In this document: piece by piece, positions 12,701-20,763 of the stretch
How the letters are laid out: the number at the start of each line of letters is the position of its first letter
Position numbering within the stretch: position 1 is the first letter of the stretch
Source: Actinernus sp. WN-2022
Lineage: Eukaryota > Cnidaria > Anthozoa > Actiniaria > Actinernidae
NCBI GenBank assembly: GCA_030867875.1
Contig: JAOWCC010001634.1
Coordinates: 51,494,021-51,558,020 of the forward strand
Reading direction: 5' to 3'
Length of the DNA stretch: 64,000 nucleotides
The notes under the pieces: model-generated
What the model was told of the DNA's origin: nothing
The model's database searches: none
Seen by the model: only the letters and a program-made list of their open reading frames with translations
Made by a program: the position numbers and the translations under genes

Positions 12701-15700
12701 GTTGCTTCAATTCCAAAATCACGAGGGTGGTACAATACATTGGCCAAGTTAAAGCTGTACTTGAACTGAGAACCAGCCCCATCACTCCAGTAGTGCACCT
12801 GTTTGAAAGTAACTTTTTTACAAACAGCATCCAAGAGTGCTTTGTTGAAGACATAAACACTTCCTTTATCATGAGACACCTCATCTGAAATAAGTGCATA
12901 CACTGTATGAAAGATGCTTTAGATGTTTGTTGTCATCTTAATTTGTAGCAGATCACTGCAGTGAAACTAATGACTGCAGACTCATTGGACCAGTGCCATA
13001 ATTTCCTGTTGGTGCTTCAGCTGAAAGTTTTCTGAGAAATCCTCATGAATATTATGATGTCATCTTGTTTAAGATGCTCCTTGAGATGCCTTAACTCTTG
13101 AAACTGACACCAGACATTGTAAACATGACGCCTAAATGGTCTCAGGATGGCTTGCAAATCTTCTATGGCTTAAGCTATAAATGTGCACTCTACAAACTCT
13201 TTCTTCGCAACTCCTTCCACTTTTTGCCACTTATAGTAGAATATTAAACTATCCTCATCTAGGCCTTCAAAAAGATGATCTGTTGGATGATTGGTAACAT
13301 TACTGATTCCTACATGTATTCCTATTCCTAAATCGACCACCAAATTGGTAATTTTTTCATTTCAAATGGTAAAAAAGTCTGATTTATAATAAACACTTAA
13401 CGACTGTCCCCTCGGGAATCAGTGAGTTTTGTTTCCCCGAGATCCTCGATGTTTTCCGAGACGGAGTCGAGGAGAACATCCAGGATCGAGGGGAAACAAA
13501 ACTCACTGATTCCCGAGGGGACAGTCATTAAGTGATTTGTTATATAGCCATACGTTTTACTAGAGGCAAAGTTGTGCATAAATACAGGACCTACCTGACA
13601 CGAGCGAGGTTTGTTGTCTTCTCTTCGAGAAGCTGCAACACAAAACGCTGCCAGCATCGCTACAGCATTTTTAGTATCGTTTTATGCTTTTCTTGGATCC
13701 AATTTCTCACTCTCGCCCTTGATAAAGATGTAAATTGTTTCTTTGGAGCTGGTTCCATTTTGCACACTTTCTTTCGACGAAAAATGGTCAGCTTTTGATG
13801 AAGATCTAGACATTTTGGTAAACAAATATTTCCCGCCTTTAGCTAGCTAGTGGCGCGTGCGACACATCCATCTTCTGTCATGATGTGATCACATAGCGGG
13901 CAACATTGGATTTTGATGACTGCCATGTGACCCTGAATCAGCCAATGAGAGCGTGCGTTGTGTCTGGAAAACTTATGGCTATGTAACAATGCACCTTATA
14001 TCACTTCAAATGGTAAAAAAAATGATGCTTTAATATCTTCAGTAATAGGTTAATTTTCAATAATCATTTAATTTTAAGAATTTTTAAATTCGTAACTGAA
14101 AAAATACAGTAAGAATAAAGGTATCCATCTTGAATAATGTTGTGATCTGGAAGGACTATTTAGTAAATAGCAAAATGGCACTAATATACCTGCTAGACTG
14201 TTGTTTGTACATGTAGTTGTATAAAGTTATACACACATAATTTTGATTGGAATTTTGTTATGACTGTGAAGTACGTTGTGCACAATCACTGATTTGATGC
14301 TAGTACAGACAAAACATCACAATTGCATGTATTTTAAGCATAATCAACCAAAACATTTAAATAAATTAAAATTACTGGGATAATTAATGCATTAAAAATG
14401 TGAATCTTTATGCCTGGTCCATTCATCTGTCACATTATACCTGTGGGCCACCTTAAATCAAATCAAAAATTGTAGCAAGATTTGATTCTCACGGACGAGC
14501 TGAAACAAACACTTGAAGGAAACTCATGTGGGGGATTATTTTCTAATGCTATTAAAATAAACTTTTTGTTATATATAATGCACCGGAAATGATATCCACC
14601 AGAAGTACTTTAAATCCTGATATCGAGGCTGGCTGCATCCGGGACCTTTCTAGAGCCTTGAGACCTTGTACTTGTAAATGGCAAAATAAAGCTTGTTTAG
14701 TATTTTATCTTGGCTTTGCTTTCCATTCATACCCATAATACACAACACTTTTAACATATTCCACGCCTCCATCGAGGGCTCATTCCAGCTTGAAATTTGC
14801 CTATTTACTATATATGTTTGTAAATGGTGCTCCTGCTTACAATAACAACAAAAATACATGATGTATATTTGTGCATGTACATCTGAATGAAAGCATTTCA
14901 CTGATCAGCCTTAATTAACCTATGTCCTCCAGGAGGAATGTAATGAAGAATGTCCAATTGACAATGAGTCCTTGAACACTGAACACAAACTTTCCGAACA
15001 GCAGAGGCCAGTTAACCTCTCTTCTGGAGGAATTTAGTGATATAGTAGCTAAAGAAAATGGGGACTTGGGAATGACTGATTTAATGGAGGACAGCATAGA
15101 TACAGGTGACGCTCGGCCCATTAAGCAGGCACCCCGAAGACTTCCCCCGTATAAGAGAGCAGTGGTCGGGGAACAGCTGTCCGACTTGTTAAGTCAGGGA
15201 CAAATCGAGTAGTCTCGCAATCCTTGGAGTAGCCCGTTAGTTTTAGCGAGAAAGAAAGACGGAAGCTATCGTTTGTATATTGATTATCGTAAACTAAACG
15301 AAGTAACAGTCAAAGACGCGCAGCCACTACCTAGGACTGCATGATGACATTCTAGAGTTGCTAGATGGCGTTCAGTGGTTTTCATGCTTAGATATGGCCC
15401 TGGTTATTGGCAGGTACCAGTAGCCCCACATGATCGCGACAAAACGGCCTTTGTAACACACAAAGGACAGTTTAAGTGGACTTGTTTGCCATTCAGATTA
15501 ACAAATGGACCAGCAACTTTTCAGCGCTTAATGAACTTAGCCCTGAAAGGTTTAGCCTGGAACTGGACTGTCTCACTGGTATACCTCGATGATATAATCA
15601 TCTGGTCAAAAACATTTGACCAACATCTAGTCCGCCTGTGTCGAATCTTCGGACGGCTCCGCATGGCAAAGGTAAAGCTGAAGAAAAAGAAGTGTTCTTT

Positions 15701-18700
15701 TCTGCAGCGTAGCGTCCGATTCCTCGGTCATGTCGTATCTGCAGAAGGCATACACGCCGATCCTGAGAAGACGAGAGCAGCGAGGGTCAGTGGCCGACCC
15801 CAATGAACGTCGCATAAGTCAGGAGCTTTCTTGGTTTAACATCTTACTACCGACGGTTTGTACCGGAATTTGCAGTCAGGTCCGAACCATTACGCAATCT
15901 GTTGCAGAAGGATCAGAACTTCAGTGGAATGAACAGCAAGAAAAATCCTTTTCGAACTAAGACTGCTTAGTTCGCCCACTAGTTCTTGCTTATCCTAGTT
16001 TTGGAACAGATGCAGACAACTTTGTCTTGGACACTGATGCAAGTACTGACAATGGAATCGGTGCAGTTTTGTCGCAGGTGCAGTCAAATGGAACCGAACG
16101 CGTAATCGCCTATGGTAATCGCTCTCTCTCACCACTAGAACGCAACTATTGCGCAACAAGGCTAGAGATGTTAGCGTTAGTAGAATTCGTCGACTATTTC
16201 AGGTACTACTTGCTGGGAAGAAAGTTCCAAGTACGAACTGATCATCATGCACTAACATGGCTGAGATCGTTCAAGGAACCCCAAGGGCAAGTGGCCAGGT
16301 GGCTAGAAGTCGGTTACAGGAGTATGACATGGATATCACCCACAGACCTGGCAGGAATCACTCGAATGCAGACGCCATGTCAAGAAGGCCTAGAAGACAT
16401 CATGCAAAACTTGGAGGAGAGTGAGCGACAACGTCAAAGCCAGATTAGAAGGATGAAACCAGAATGGTTAAGGAAGGCACGCATGCTGAACGATAGGATT
16501 GCATGTGGAGCACATAAATAAAGACATCAAATAAATATATAAAAACACTGAAAAACTGTAAATAAGAAAAACTAAAAAAACAACTTGATTGGACAAACAC
16601 AGGCATGTGATGGATTGGACAAAAACACAAAGAAGTTGATGATTTATGTATTACAGTACCCATTTGAAAAGGAGGGGGCAGTGTAGTGATCAAGACATTC
16701 AAATGTTGACGAGTGCAAGAAAATGATGTGTGTGTACATGTATATGTTGCAGTTGAAATTGACCATTCAGTTCAATTTGACCATGAGTCAAAACAAACTA
16801 GTTCAATTTGACCTGGTCAAACCAACCTAGGTCAAATTGACCCGGGTCAATTCAACCTAGGTCAAATCGACCCAGGTTTCGCAATCAATGATTCTAAAAA
16901 AAATTATCTCCCCTCCCTTTCTTCCTTCCATCCCTTCCCTCCTCCCATTTACTTACACTTACCTTTCATTCAGATGTAATACCACGTACTGAACTCAGCA
17001 GCTCTGCTTTGACACACCCAGTTTTTCACTGACTTAACACACTGCGCCACACAAGCGCTTGTTGATTTGGAAGCAACATTTATTATATAAGTAACTTAAA
17101 CCAGAACCCAGATCCTCTCGGATTAACAAGTACAATGTGGTTGTGTGTAAGTGGTTGGTAAGTGGTTGGTAAAACTGTGTCGGTAAGTGGTCGGTAAGTT
17201 CTCAAGTATTGTCGGTAAGTGGTTGGTAAGTGGTCGGCCGACCACTTTTTTTTCGGTGCAGATTGTTCACTTTAGCCCAAGTCAACACTTACATGAAGTA
17301 GTAACCCACATGGAATCTGTCATGAAACTCCATTTTTTGTTGCTTTAGTTTGCTTCAAACAATAAATAAACATGTGAACTAATCCAAATCCTACCCCTAC
17401 ATTAAAAAAAACCCTAACAATGCGTGCACACTAATTTGTTTTTTTGTCAAATTAAACTAGTTTGTTTTGACCATGGTCAATTTGAACTAGTTTGTTTGAC
17501 CAGGTCAAATTGACCTAGTTTAAATTGACCGGGTCAAATTGAACTAGTTTGTTTTGACCCATGGTCAAATTGAACTGAATGGTCAATTTCAACTCAACAT
17601 ATATGTGTATAAGTGACGACAGGTAGTAGCTTCTCAATGCAGTTGCAGTAAACTTGTGAAGTTATAAATTATTGTAAGGGAAATCGTATTTAACTGTTTA
17701 AATAAACCAGGAAATACTACACAAGGGTAACTTTATCCCAAGGATGCTGCTAAATCTCTAATTGTAATCTGTACAGTTTAAACCCAGGTTAGCGATTTAA
17801 CCCCGGGGCAGTGCTTACCCTTGTTTCAAATAACTGGACTCTGTATTGTCAAGCATAATTCAAAAGTTGTATATTACTTGAGTAAATATTCGACTTGTGG
17901 TAAATTATAATGATTGATTTCTGATCTTTCAAATTCTTAATTAATGATTTCTTACCTGACAGCTACAGGTACCATTTCCTATTAGTTTGTCAAAGCACTT
18001 GCCAGCTGCACTACAAACTGGATTGCCAGGACAAGCTATGAATAAATAAATAGAGGGATTTTGTTACTGGATAACCCAGCTCTCACTCAAGTCTGCTTCG
18101 ACCTTGATACATGACACTGCATATTATCTTAAAATAAATGCATTATTTATTCCTTTTTATTATATGGCAGCTCAGTGAGCGGGCAAGATGACTCTCAATG
18201 CTGCAATCTGATTGGTTGCTCATCTGAACTAGGAAAAAAAGTTGTCGCCGGGACAACAAATAGTCCCGGGGACAAACTGACAAGATTTTTCCTAGTTCAC
18301 ATGAGGGGACTTGTCCCTGGGACTTGTCCCTTCGTGTGTACGCAACAAGGGATTTGTCCCCGGGACTTGTCCCTTCGTGTGTGCTGACCTTTAAGGAGTC
18401 TAACCTTCAGCAGTATTTAGGTGTTTTCTTCTCATCCGACTTGTGTTTTAACAATCACTGTACATACATGCACATATCTAAGAAGAGTAGTCATACTGTA
18501 GATGTTCTTTCAAGAAATTTCTATTATTGTTCCTGTGAGGTCAAATCCAAATTAGATCTCAGCCTCGTACGGCCTACTATGGAATATGCTTGCATATAAC
18601 GTGGGATCCTCACACACATCGGATTAAATTTACTTGAGAAGATCCAACGAAGAGCTGCGCATTTTGTACACCGGGATTACTCCAGAGAGTCCAGTGTTAG

Positions 18701-20423
18701 TGCTATGCTCAAAAACCTAGAATGGCCCTTACTTTCAGTGCGTCGCAAATTAAATGTCTCCACTTAAACTTTATGTATAAGGCTTCTCATGGTATTAACG
18801 AAACTGACCTTAAGGACTATCTCACACTTGCATCAAAAGTCAGTCACATGCCGTAAACACAACTTAAAAGACAAACATATTTTGACTTGGACCGATGTTT
18901 TTAAATTCACTTTCTTTCCCAGGACTGTTCCCATCTGGAATGCTCTTCCAGAGGATAATTAGTTATGTCCCCTAACATAGATACATTTTCTAAAAAAACT
19001 ATGGCTTTCCTAAACAACATGCATAATAATGACTAGTAATACCTACTTATGTTTGACTCAATCATATTATTATTATTTATCATAACCATATATTTATACT
19101 AATTCAACTGAATTTATAATTATGTAAGTCTTACATAATTAACAAGTACAAACATGCAAAAAAATGAACTTGGCCAATATACCCATCTTGACCGAACAAG
19201 CTTGTTCAATAACCTCTTTGTATTGCAGTCACAATAATTATCATACAATTTGTACAATTTATTGTTTACAGGTTAATATGTAGAAATTCAGCACAGCTTA
19301 ATAAAGAAAAAAGAAAGTTATATAACGTACTTTAAATACTCTTTCATTATTCAAAATAAGATGCTTGGATGACTATGTATTCTTGAGAGACATGCCCATT
19401 CTAAATATATACATGTAGGTACCTTAACTTGCAGCTGTCACTAGTGTTGGCCAGTGTGCATGCAGGAACAACACAGTCTATAATAATGGTTGACAAGGAG
19501 ACTATATTCTAAATTAAAGCTAGGTAATTAAAGTGAGTTAACCAAAAAAGGTTTGAAATCAATACAGGTACATCAAAACAAGATAAATTCTACTTGATTA
19601 TTCTTTTCAAACCCCAAAGCCTGTGGCAATTAAGTGTTGAGATATTGTGACTGGAGGCACTGAATATTGGCAAACGTTTCCAGATGGTTGCATGGTCATG
19701 ACATCTTCATGTATTTACATATTAAAATTTCTTTGATCCTGAGAGTGACTGTTACGTTATAGCTCGATCTCTCAGAAGTTGATTCATGAAATGTTGAATA
19801 TTTTCATATACATGTAGAATATAGATTAACAACTGCAGTTTGGTGGATAAAACCAGGCTGCTTGACGTGAAATGGAAAACACATAAGCTGTTTAACTTTT
19901 TTAAAGAAATTCCGACAAGTTTAATTGTGATGAAATCAAGCGTTCTCTAATAATACTAAATGAAACAATATGGAACACGCAATTAAGTTATATGACAGTT
20001 ACTATTACTTTTACTATTTTACCGCTAAATGGTAGCTGATCATGAGTTAAGTTTATATTTACCTTGGCAATCGTTCCCCCAGAATCCATGACAACATTGT
20101 TTGAAGCTTTCCTTCCTGCTGCATCTGTGATAACAACCAGACACTGTAACCGTACCAATAGGGAAACGTAAGTATATTCGACATCTTGCCGTTTGTATGC
20201 CTGAGCCAACCGTGTGATGAGTAAACCCTCGAGGACAACGAAAAAGCGCATTCATAGAACATTCCATGCACACTGTCCTATAGAACACGTCTCTATGCTC
20301 ATTGCAAACACCTGAACTTTGTCCTAAAACTTTTCGATAGGAGGAATAAAAAACAACCGCGAAACAAACAACCGCGATTGATATAACGCGAGCATGGGAT
20401 TTACAAAAAGCGAAGTCGCACAT
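596..20423 (-). CDS. Stabilin-like membrane/extracellular protein, 5' part of gene, partial
   Basis: Five minus-strand exons are supported: 20063..20423, 19423..19477, 17956..18035, 7870..7939 and 596..700. Exon 1 has a hydrophobic signal peptide and a Cys-rich domain ending in CCHGFWGNDCQ, the N-terminal pattern I know from stabilins. The later exons encode EGF-like pieces: CPGNPVCSAAGKC, GFKGTACELCTD and CSCQHGVCNSGVDGTGVC. Phases agree at exon 1 to 2 (1), 17956..18035 to 7870..7939 (0) and 7870..7939 to 596..700 (1). Exon 19423..19477 ends in phase 2 while 17956..18035 needs phase 1, so at least one exon between them is missing. Stabilins are scavenger receptors with EGF and fasciclin domains; no fasciclin domain is visible here because the gene continues past the left edge. 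The introns are heavily invaded by transposons. Another EGF-rich protein remains possible. Confidence 0.72.
701..1160. other. Intronic sequence without recognisable features
   Basis: A/T-rich intron sequence upstream of the EGF exon. I see no coding potential, inverted repeat or tandem repeat here. Confidence 0.5.
1282..2531 (+). pseudogene. DIRS gag-like protein, frameshifted
   Basis: Coding potential shifts between frames before about 1968. The best stretch is 1968..2531, with text such as LLFDGRVVLTSGSKKQCRRI and DILSWVEAFTLF. It ends in a Cys/His cluster, CKSWNRGRCSAPYAYCKYAH followed by KCSGC, and a basic tail. This CCCH-like knuckle at the C-terminus is typical of DIRS gag proteins and would bind nucleic acid. 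The N-terminal half is Ser-rich and broken by at least two frame changes. Confidence 0.7.
2532..3185. other. Non-coding spacer between DIRS gag and pol remnants
   Basis: About 650 bp of A/T-rich sequence with no extended coding potential. A motif near 2881 (TGTGACGTCATAAGATTAAT) recurs in diverged form near 2956 (TGTGACATCACAAGATGAAT). It may be an old insertion into the element. Confidence 0.4.
3190..4249 (+). pseudogene. DIRS reverse transcriptase / RNase H, internally deleted
   Basis: The RT fingers are clear (FGVIPKKAQPGKWRLIVDLS and SVNDGID), followed by MAKFDVEAVYR, then the frame runs from CRGQFF directly into RNase H-type sequence (LEVTSDAAGAVGFGAFYDG, SDNEAVV, HIPGFKNSVADALSR). The stretch that should hold the RT palm with the YxDD catalytic motif is absent, so the enzyme is dead. 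The 5' part (3190-3420) has stops and a frame change. Confidence 0.78.
4250..5635 (+). pseudogene. DIRS tyrosine recombinase, frameshifted and interrupted
   Basis: An N-terminal SAM-like region (LAPSTRRSYASGQHKF) and a catalytic domain with FLRAEEF and HSFRIGAAT are present, giving the family Arg and the HxxR pair. The reading frame halts at about 5042, where a 480-bp element is inserted. It resumes at 5526 with LIQTLGRWASS and FQFYIRTPSE, which supplies the nucleophilic Tyr, and stops at 5633..5635. At least three further frameshifts lie upstream. DIRS recombinases integrate a circular cDNA by strand exchange. Confidence 0.78.
5043..5522. mobile_element. 480-bp TIR element inserted in the DIRS recombinase
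   Basis: The terminal inverted repeats begin CTCAAGCATGTTAA and continue for about 22 bp. The insertion is flanked by GTA on both sides (5040..5042 and 5523..5525), a 3-bp target duplication. Ignoring the element and one GTA copy puts both recombinase halves in the same frame, so the boundaries are firm. No coding potential is seen inside. Superfamily unassigned. Confidence 0.82.
5736..5930. repeat. Direct repeat near the DIRS right end
   Basis: Two imperfect copies of about 100 bp, each with TGTTGAG(C/T)TGATCGTTG, CAGCATTTCCTGGAGCA or its variant, and an AACAGTT(A/G)CATG end. Part of the motif occurs near 1216, at the other side of the DIRS element. Confidence 0.6.
6193..6450. repeat. Two-copy direct repeat
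   Basis: Copies of about 72 bp at 6193-6266 and 6379-6450, about 185 bp apart. Both contain GCGTAACCTAAA-like sequence and the shared core CTCGAGCTTTTAATGGATTT. Not coding in any consistent frame. Confidence 0.6.
6645..7433. mobile_element. DNA transposon or large MITE with TTAA flanks
   Basis: The ends AGGCCCATTTACACTACA match in inverted orientation over about 45 bp, and both flanks are TTAA (6641..6644 and 7434..7437). TTAA is the target of piggyBac and Kolobok elements; a 3-bp TTA/TAA target of PIF/Harbinger type cannot be excluded. Subterminal GGTAC(G/C)-rich motifs repeat inside. Two exon-like starts face each other: ATGGCGGATAAAGAA at 6833 (plus strand, ending at an AAG|GTATGA donor) and a minus-strand frame at 7018..7140 with HAWEESDVRELLIIMKEE, weakly like a Myb/SANT start. 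Confidence 0.72.
7572..7700. repeat. Imperfect tandem repeat, GAAAATAATTTTGCCG
   Basis: About six diverged copies of a 20-25 bp unit built on GAAAAT(A/G)ATTTTGC. No coding meaning is apparent. Confidence 0.6.
7870..7939 (-). CDS. Stabilin-like gene, EGF-type exon
   Basis: A 70-bp exon between a GTGAAG acceptor and a GTAAGT donor. It encodes DGFKGTACELCTDATKYG followed by KACNQ, the second half of the EGF module (compare GFxGxxCELC). The phase fits both neighbouring exons. It sits 10 kb from the preceding exon. Confidence 0.7.
8413..8550 (+). repeat. 5' LTR of the Ty3/gypsy element
   Basis: A 138-bp repeat with TG...CA ends. It shares GCCCGTAAGGCATGA, GCCATCTTGGAAATAAAGAC (holding an AATAAA signal) and TGAGTCCGGTGGTTCT with the 3' copy. 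Confidence 0.78.
8819..9043 (+). pseudogene. Ty3/gypsy gag fragment
   Basis: Encodes sequence such as YKETKEVLTKYFEPKRNVHM and EEQSLDEFVTELRQLA, the retrotransposon gag (capsid-like) pattern. It is cut at the deletion junction near 9030, beyond which integrase sequence begins in a different frame. Confidence 0.68.
9030..9491 (+). pseudogene. Ty3/gypsy integrase C-terminal fragment
   Basis: Begins with YRATPHPSTGFAPFKLLFGR, the end of the integrase core region, and continues with GDTVLLK and FDPNPHQVFARKGSMIT, the C-terminal binding region of Ty3/gypsy integrases. The catalytic DDE triad is absent, so it is not functional. Confidence 0.75.
9783..9912 (+). repeat. 3' LTR of the Ty3/gypsy element
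   Basis: A 130-bp copy of the 5' LTR, with a short insertion (TTGAGTTCA) and small deletions relative to it. The differences between the two LTRs mean the insertion is not recent. Confidence 0.78.
9913..10730. other. Intronic sequence without recognisable features
   Basis: A/T-rich sequence with scattered stops in all frames. No repeat structure or coding potential could be supported. Confidence 0.4.
10738..11280. repeat. Degenerate repeats with AAAGCCCGGAAA and GACTTTCCC motifs
   Basis: AAAGCCCGGAAA-like and GACTTTCC(C)-TGTCTGATT(C/T)-like motifs recur about three times at 140-180 bp spacing (near 10888, 11031 and 11212). It looks like a decayed tandem array or the edge of an old transposon. 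Not coding. Confidence 0.45.
11400..12320 (-). repeat. 24-bp minisatellite (coding-derived)
   Basis: The unit ACTGGCTGGTTTCTCACCCTTGTC is 24 bp. On the minus strand it reads as an eight-residue repeat of the KGEKPASD type. Roughly 35-40 imperfect units are present, some of variant length (CATGCACTGGCCAATTTCTGAC). The array abuts the end of the transposase-like pseudogene, whose last residues (KPASVKGQEPASERGEK) are already repeat units, so it probably grew from that coding end. Confidence 0.85.
12244..13310 (-). pseudogene. Transposase-like gene of an unnamed metazoan family, frameshifted
   Basis: The clean part (12244..12903) has VHYWSDGAGSQFKYSFNLAN, HPRDFGIEATWSMFETAHCK and GAVDGVVKRF. 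I recognise the pattern SDGxxSQxK ... FGIxxxW ... KGxxDGxxxxKR from repeated uncharacterised animal proteins that look like DDE-type transposases. Upstream, about 12960-13310 encodes GLDEDSLIFYYKWQKVEGVA and RRHVYNVWCQFQELRHLKE, but it holds stops and a frameshift where an acidic EDFSENF motif appears in another frame. Catalytic assignment is inference. Confidence 0.62.
13390..13540. mobile_element. Long perfect-arm hairpin element
   Basis: Arms of about 55-60 bp, each containing CTGTCCCCTCGGGAATCAGT and GTTTTGTTTCCCC (or the reverse complement), enclose a small inner palindrome. CTTAA/TTAAG sequence lies at both outer ends. This is a snapback-type MITE; the flanking 13540-14000 may belong to a larger copy. 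Confidence 0.7.
13541..14960. other. Intronic sequence, mostly featureless
   Basis: No convincing coding sequence. A stretch near 13560-13990 may be the remainder of the transposon carrying the preceding hairpin, but I could not define a second end. Confidence 0.35.
14975..16520 (+). mobile_element. Ty3/gypsy pol fragment (RT and RNase H), frameshifted
   Basis: Starts with linker and RT sequence (PPYKRAVVGEQLSDLLSQGQ, WSSPLVLARKKDGSYRLYID). It continues with GYWQVPVAPHDRDKTAFVTH and the intact YLDD catalytic site (VSLVYLDDIIIW), then RNase H (VLDTDASTDNGIGAVLSQ, RTDHHALTWL) and the tail HRPGRNHSNADAMSRRP in a shifted frame. There are in-frame stops near 15210 and 15344 and frameshifts near 15400, 15790 and 16310. 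Integrase and LTRs are not seen. It is a truncated copy of a lineage different from the element at 8.4-9.9 kb. Confidence 0.82.
15375..15806 (+). pseudogene. Ty3/gypsy reverse transcriptase palm/thumb
   Basis: The best preserved block of the pol fragment: FVTHKGQFKWTCLPFRLTNG, ATFQRLM, YLDDIIIW with the two catalytic Asp residues, and FLGHVVSAEGI. The frame breaks at about 15790. Confidence 0.8.
16027..16521 (+). pseudogene. Ty3/gypsy RNase H domain
   Basis: DTDASTDNGIGAVLSQ, YGNRSLSPLERNY, ALVEFVDYFRYYLLGRKF and RTDHHALTWLRSF match the RNase H domain that follows RT. A one-base shift near 16310 moves the closing HRPGRNHSNADAMSRRP out of frame. Confidence 0.78.
16736..17612. mobile_element. 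TIR element made of GGTCA/TGACC palindromes
   Basis: The outer arms, about 130 bp each, are inverted copies containing GTTGAAATTGACCATTCAGT, TCAATTTGACC and AAACAAACTAGTTCAATTTG. TGACC or GGTCA occurs well over twenty times. The core (17150-17245) has a small tandem repeat of GTAAGTGG(T/TTGG/TCGG). No transposase is present, so it is non-autonomous. Confidence 0.75.
17956..18035 (-). CDS. Stabilin-like gene, EGF-type exon
   Basis: An 80-bp exon between an AG acceptor (18037..18036) and a GTAAGA donor. It encodes six Cys residues in the order CPGNPVC, GKC and NGTCSC, the first half of a stabilin/laminin-type EGF module. It joins in phase 0 to the exon at 7870..7939. Confidence 0.7.
18180..18390. 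repeat. GGGACTTGTCCC-rich transposon fragment
   Basis: GGGAC(T/A)(T/A)GTCCC-like palindromes are repeated, with a tandem pair of about 49 bp ending in CTTGTCCCTTCGTGTGT (18310-18385). It resembles one end of a DNA element; no partner end was found. Confidence 0.5.
18391..19040 (+). mobile_element. LINE 3' fragment (end of RT ORF)
   Basis: Encodes YLGVFFSSDLCFNNHCTYM, then LSLVRPTMEYA, then LEKIQRRAAHFVHRDYSRES, and, after frame changes, PRTVPIWNALPEDN. These are the conserved C-terminal blocks of non-LTR reverse transcriptases. The catalytic core is missing, as expected of 5' truncation during insertion. Confidence 0.75.
20063..20423 (-). CDS. Stabilin-like gene, exon 1 (signal peptide and N-terminal Cys domain)
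   Basis: The ATG lies at 20423..20421 and the exon closes at 20063 before a GTAAAT donor, in phase 1. Residues about 12-34 are hydrophobic (VISIAVVCFAVVFYSSY) and look like a secretory signal. The next 85 residues contain a dense Cys pattern including CMEC, RCPRGF, GCYHRC and the closing CCHGFWGNDCQ. The CCxGFWGxDC ending is what precedes the first EGF block in stabilin-1 and stabilin-2. No other ATG competes for the start. Confidence 0.75.
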
Positions 20424-20763
20424 CGTATTAAACTCACATACTACAATAGTATAGATTTGTTAGAGGTTGTTTCGAAACCGGTCGAATGTCAATCGAAAGC
20501 ACTTTCCACGTCTTTATTTATTTTGGGGACAGATGCAAAATGAAACCTAACCAATCAGCGTACAAATGTATTACGTACGTCACAGAAGTGTAGTTTTGTC
20601 TAGCATTTTAGGACCTAACATACTTTGCGAATAAATTAAAATTGATGATTCAGGCACGTTACAAAAGTTCAGTTCGCTCAAACACCAGTCAGGCGTGCGC
20701 TTGTGCTATTTGTGTAGTCAGCTGGACTCGTGTAATGCGGGTTCGAAGGGAGTGAAAACAAAC
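20424..20763. promoter_or_regulatory. Shared divergent promoter region, stabilin-like gene / BRICK1
   Basis: The two start codons lie 340 bp apart in head-to-head orientation. The interval has a CCAAT box (20551..20555) and a CRE-like TACGTCA (20576..20582), with no TATA box in a convincing position. Bidirectional use is inferred from the layout. Confidence 0.5.

Noticed and set aside
20695..20763. Upstream start for BRICK1
   Set aside because: The 23 extra residues are unlike any BRK1 I know; the inner ATG at 20764 gives the family length.
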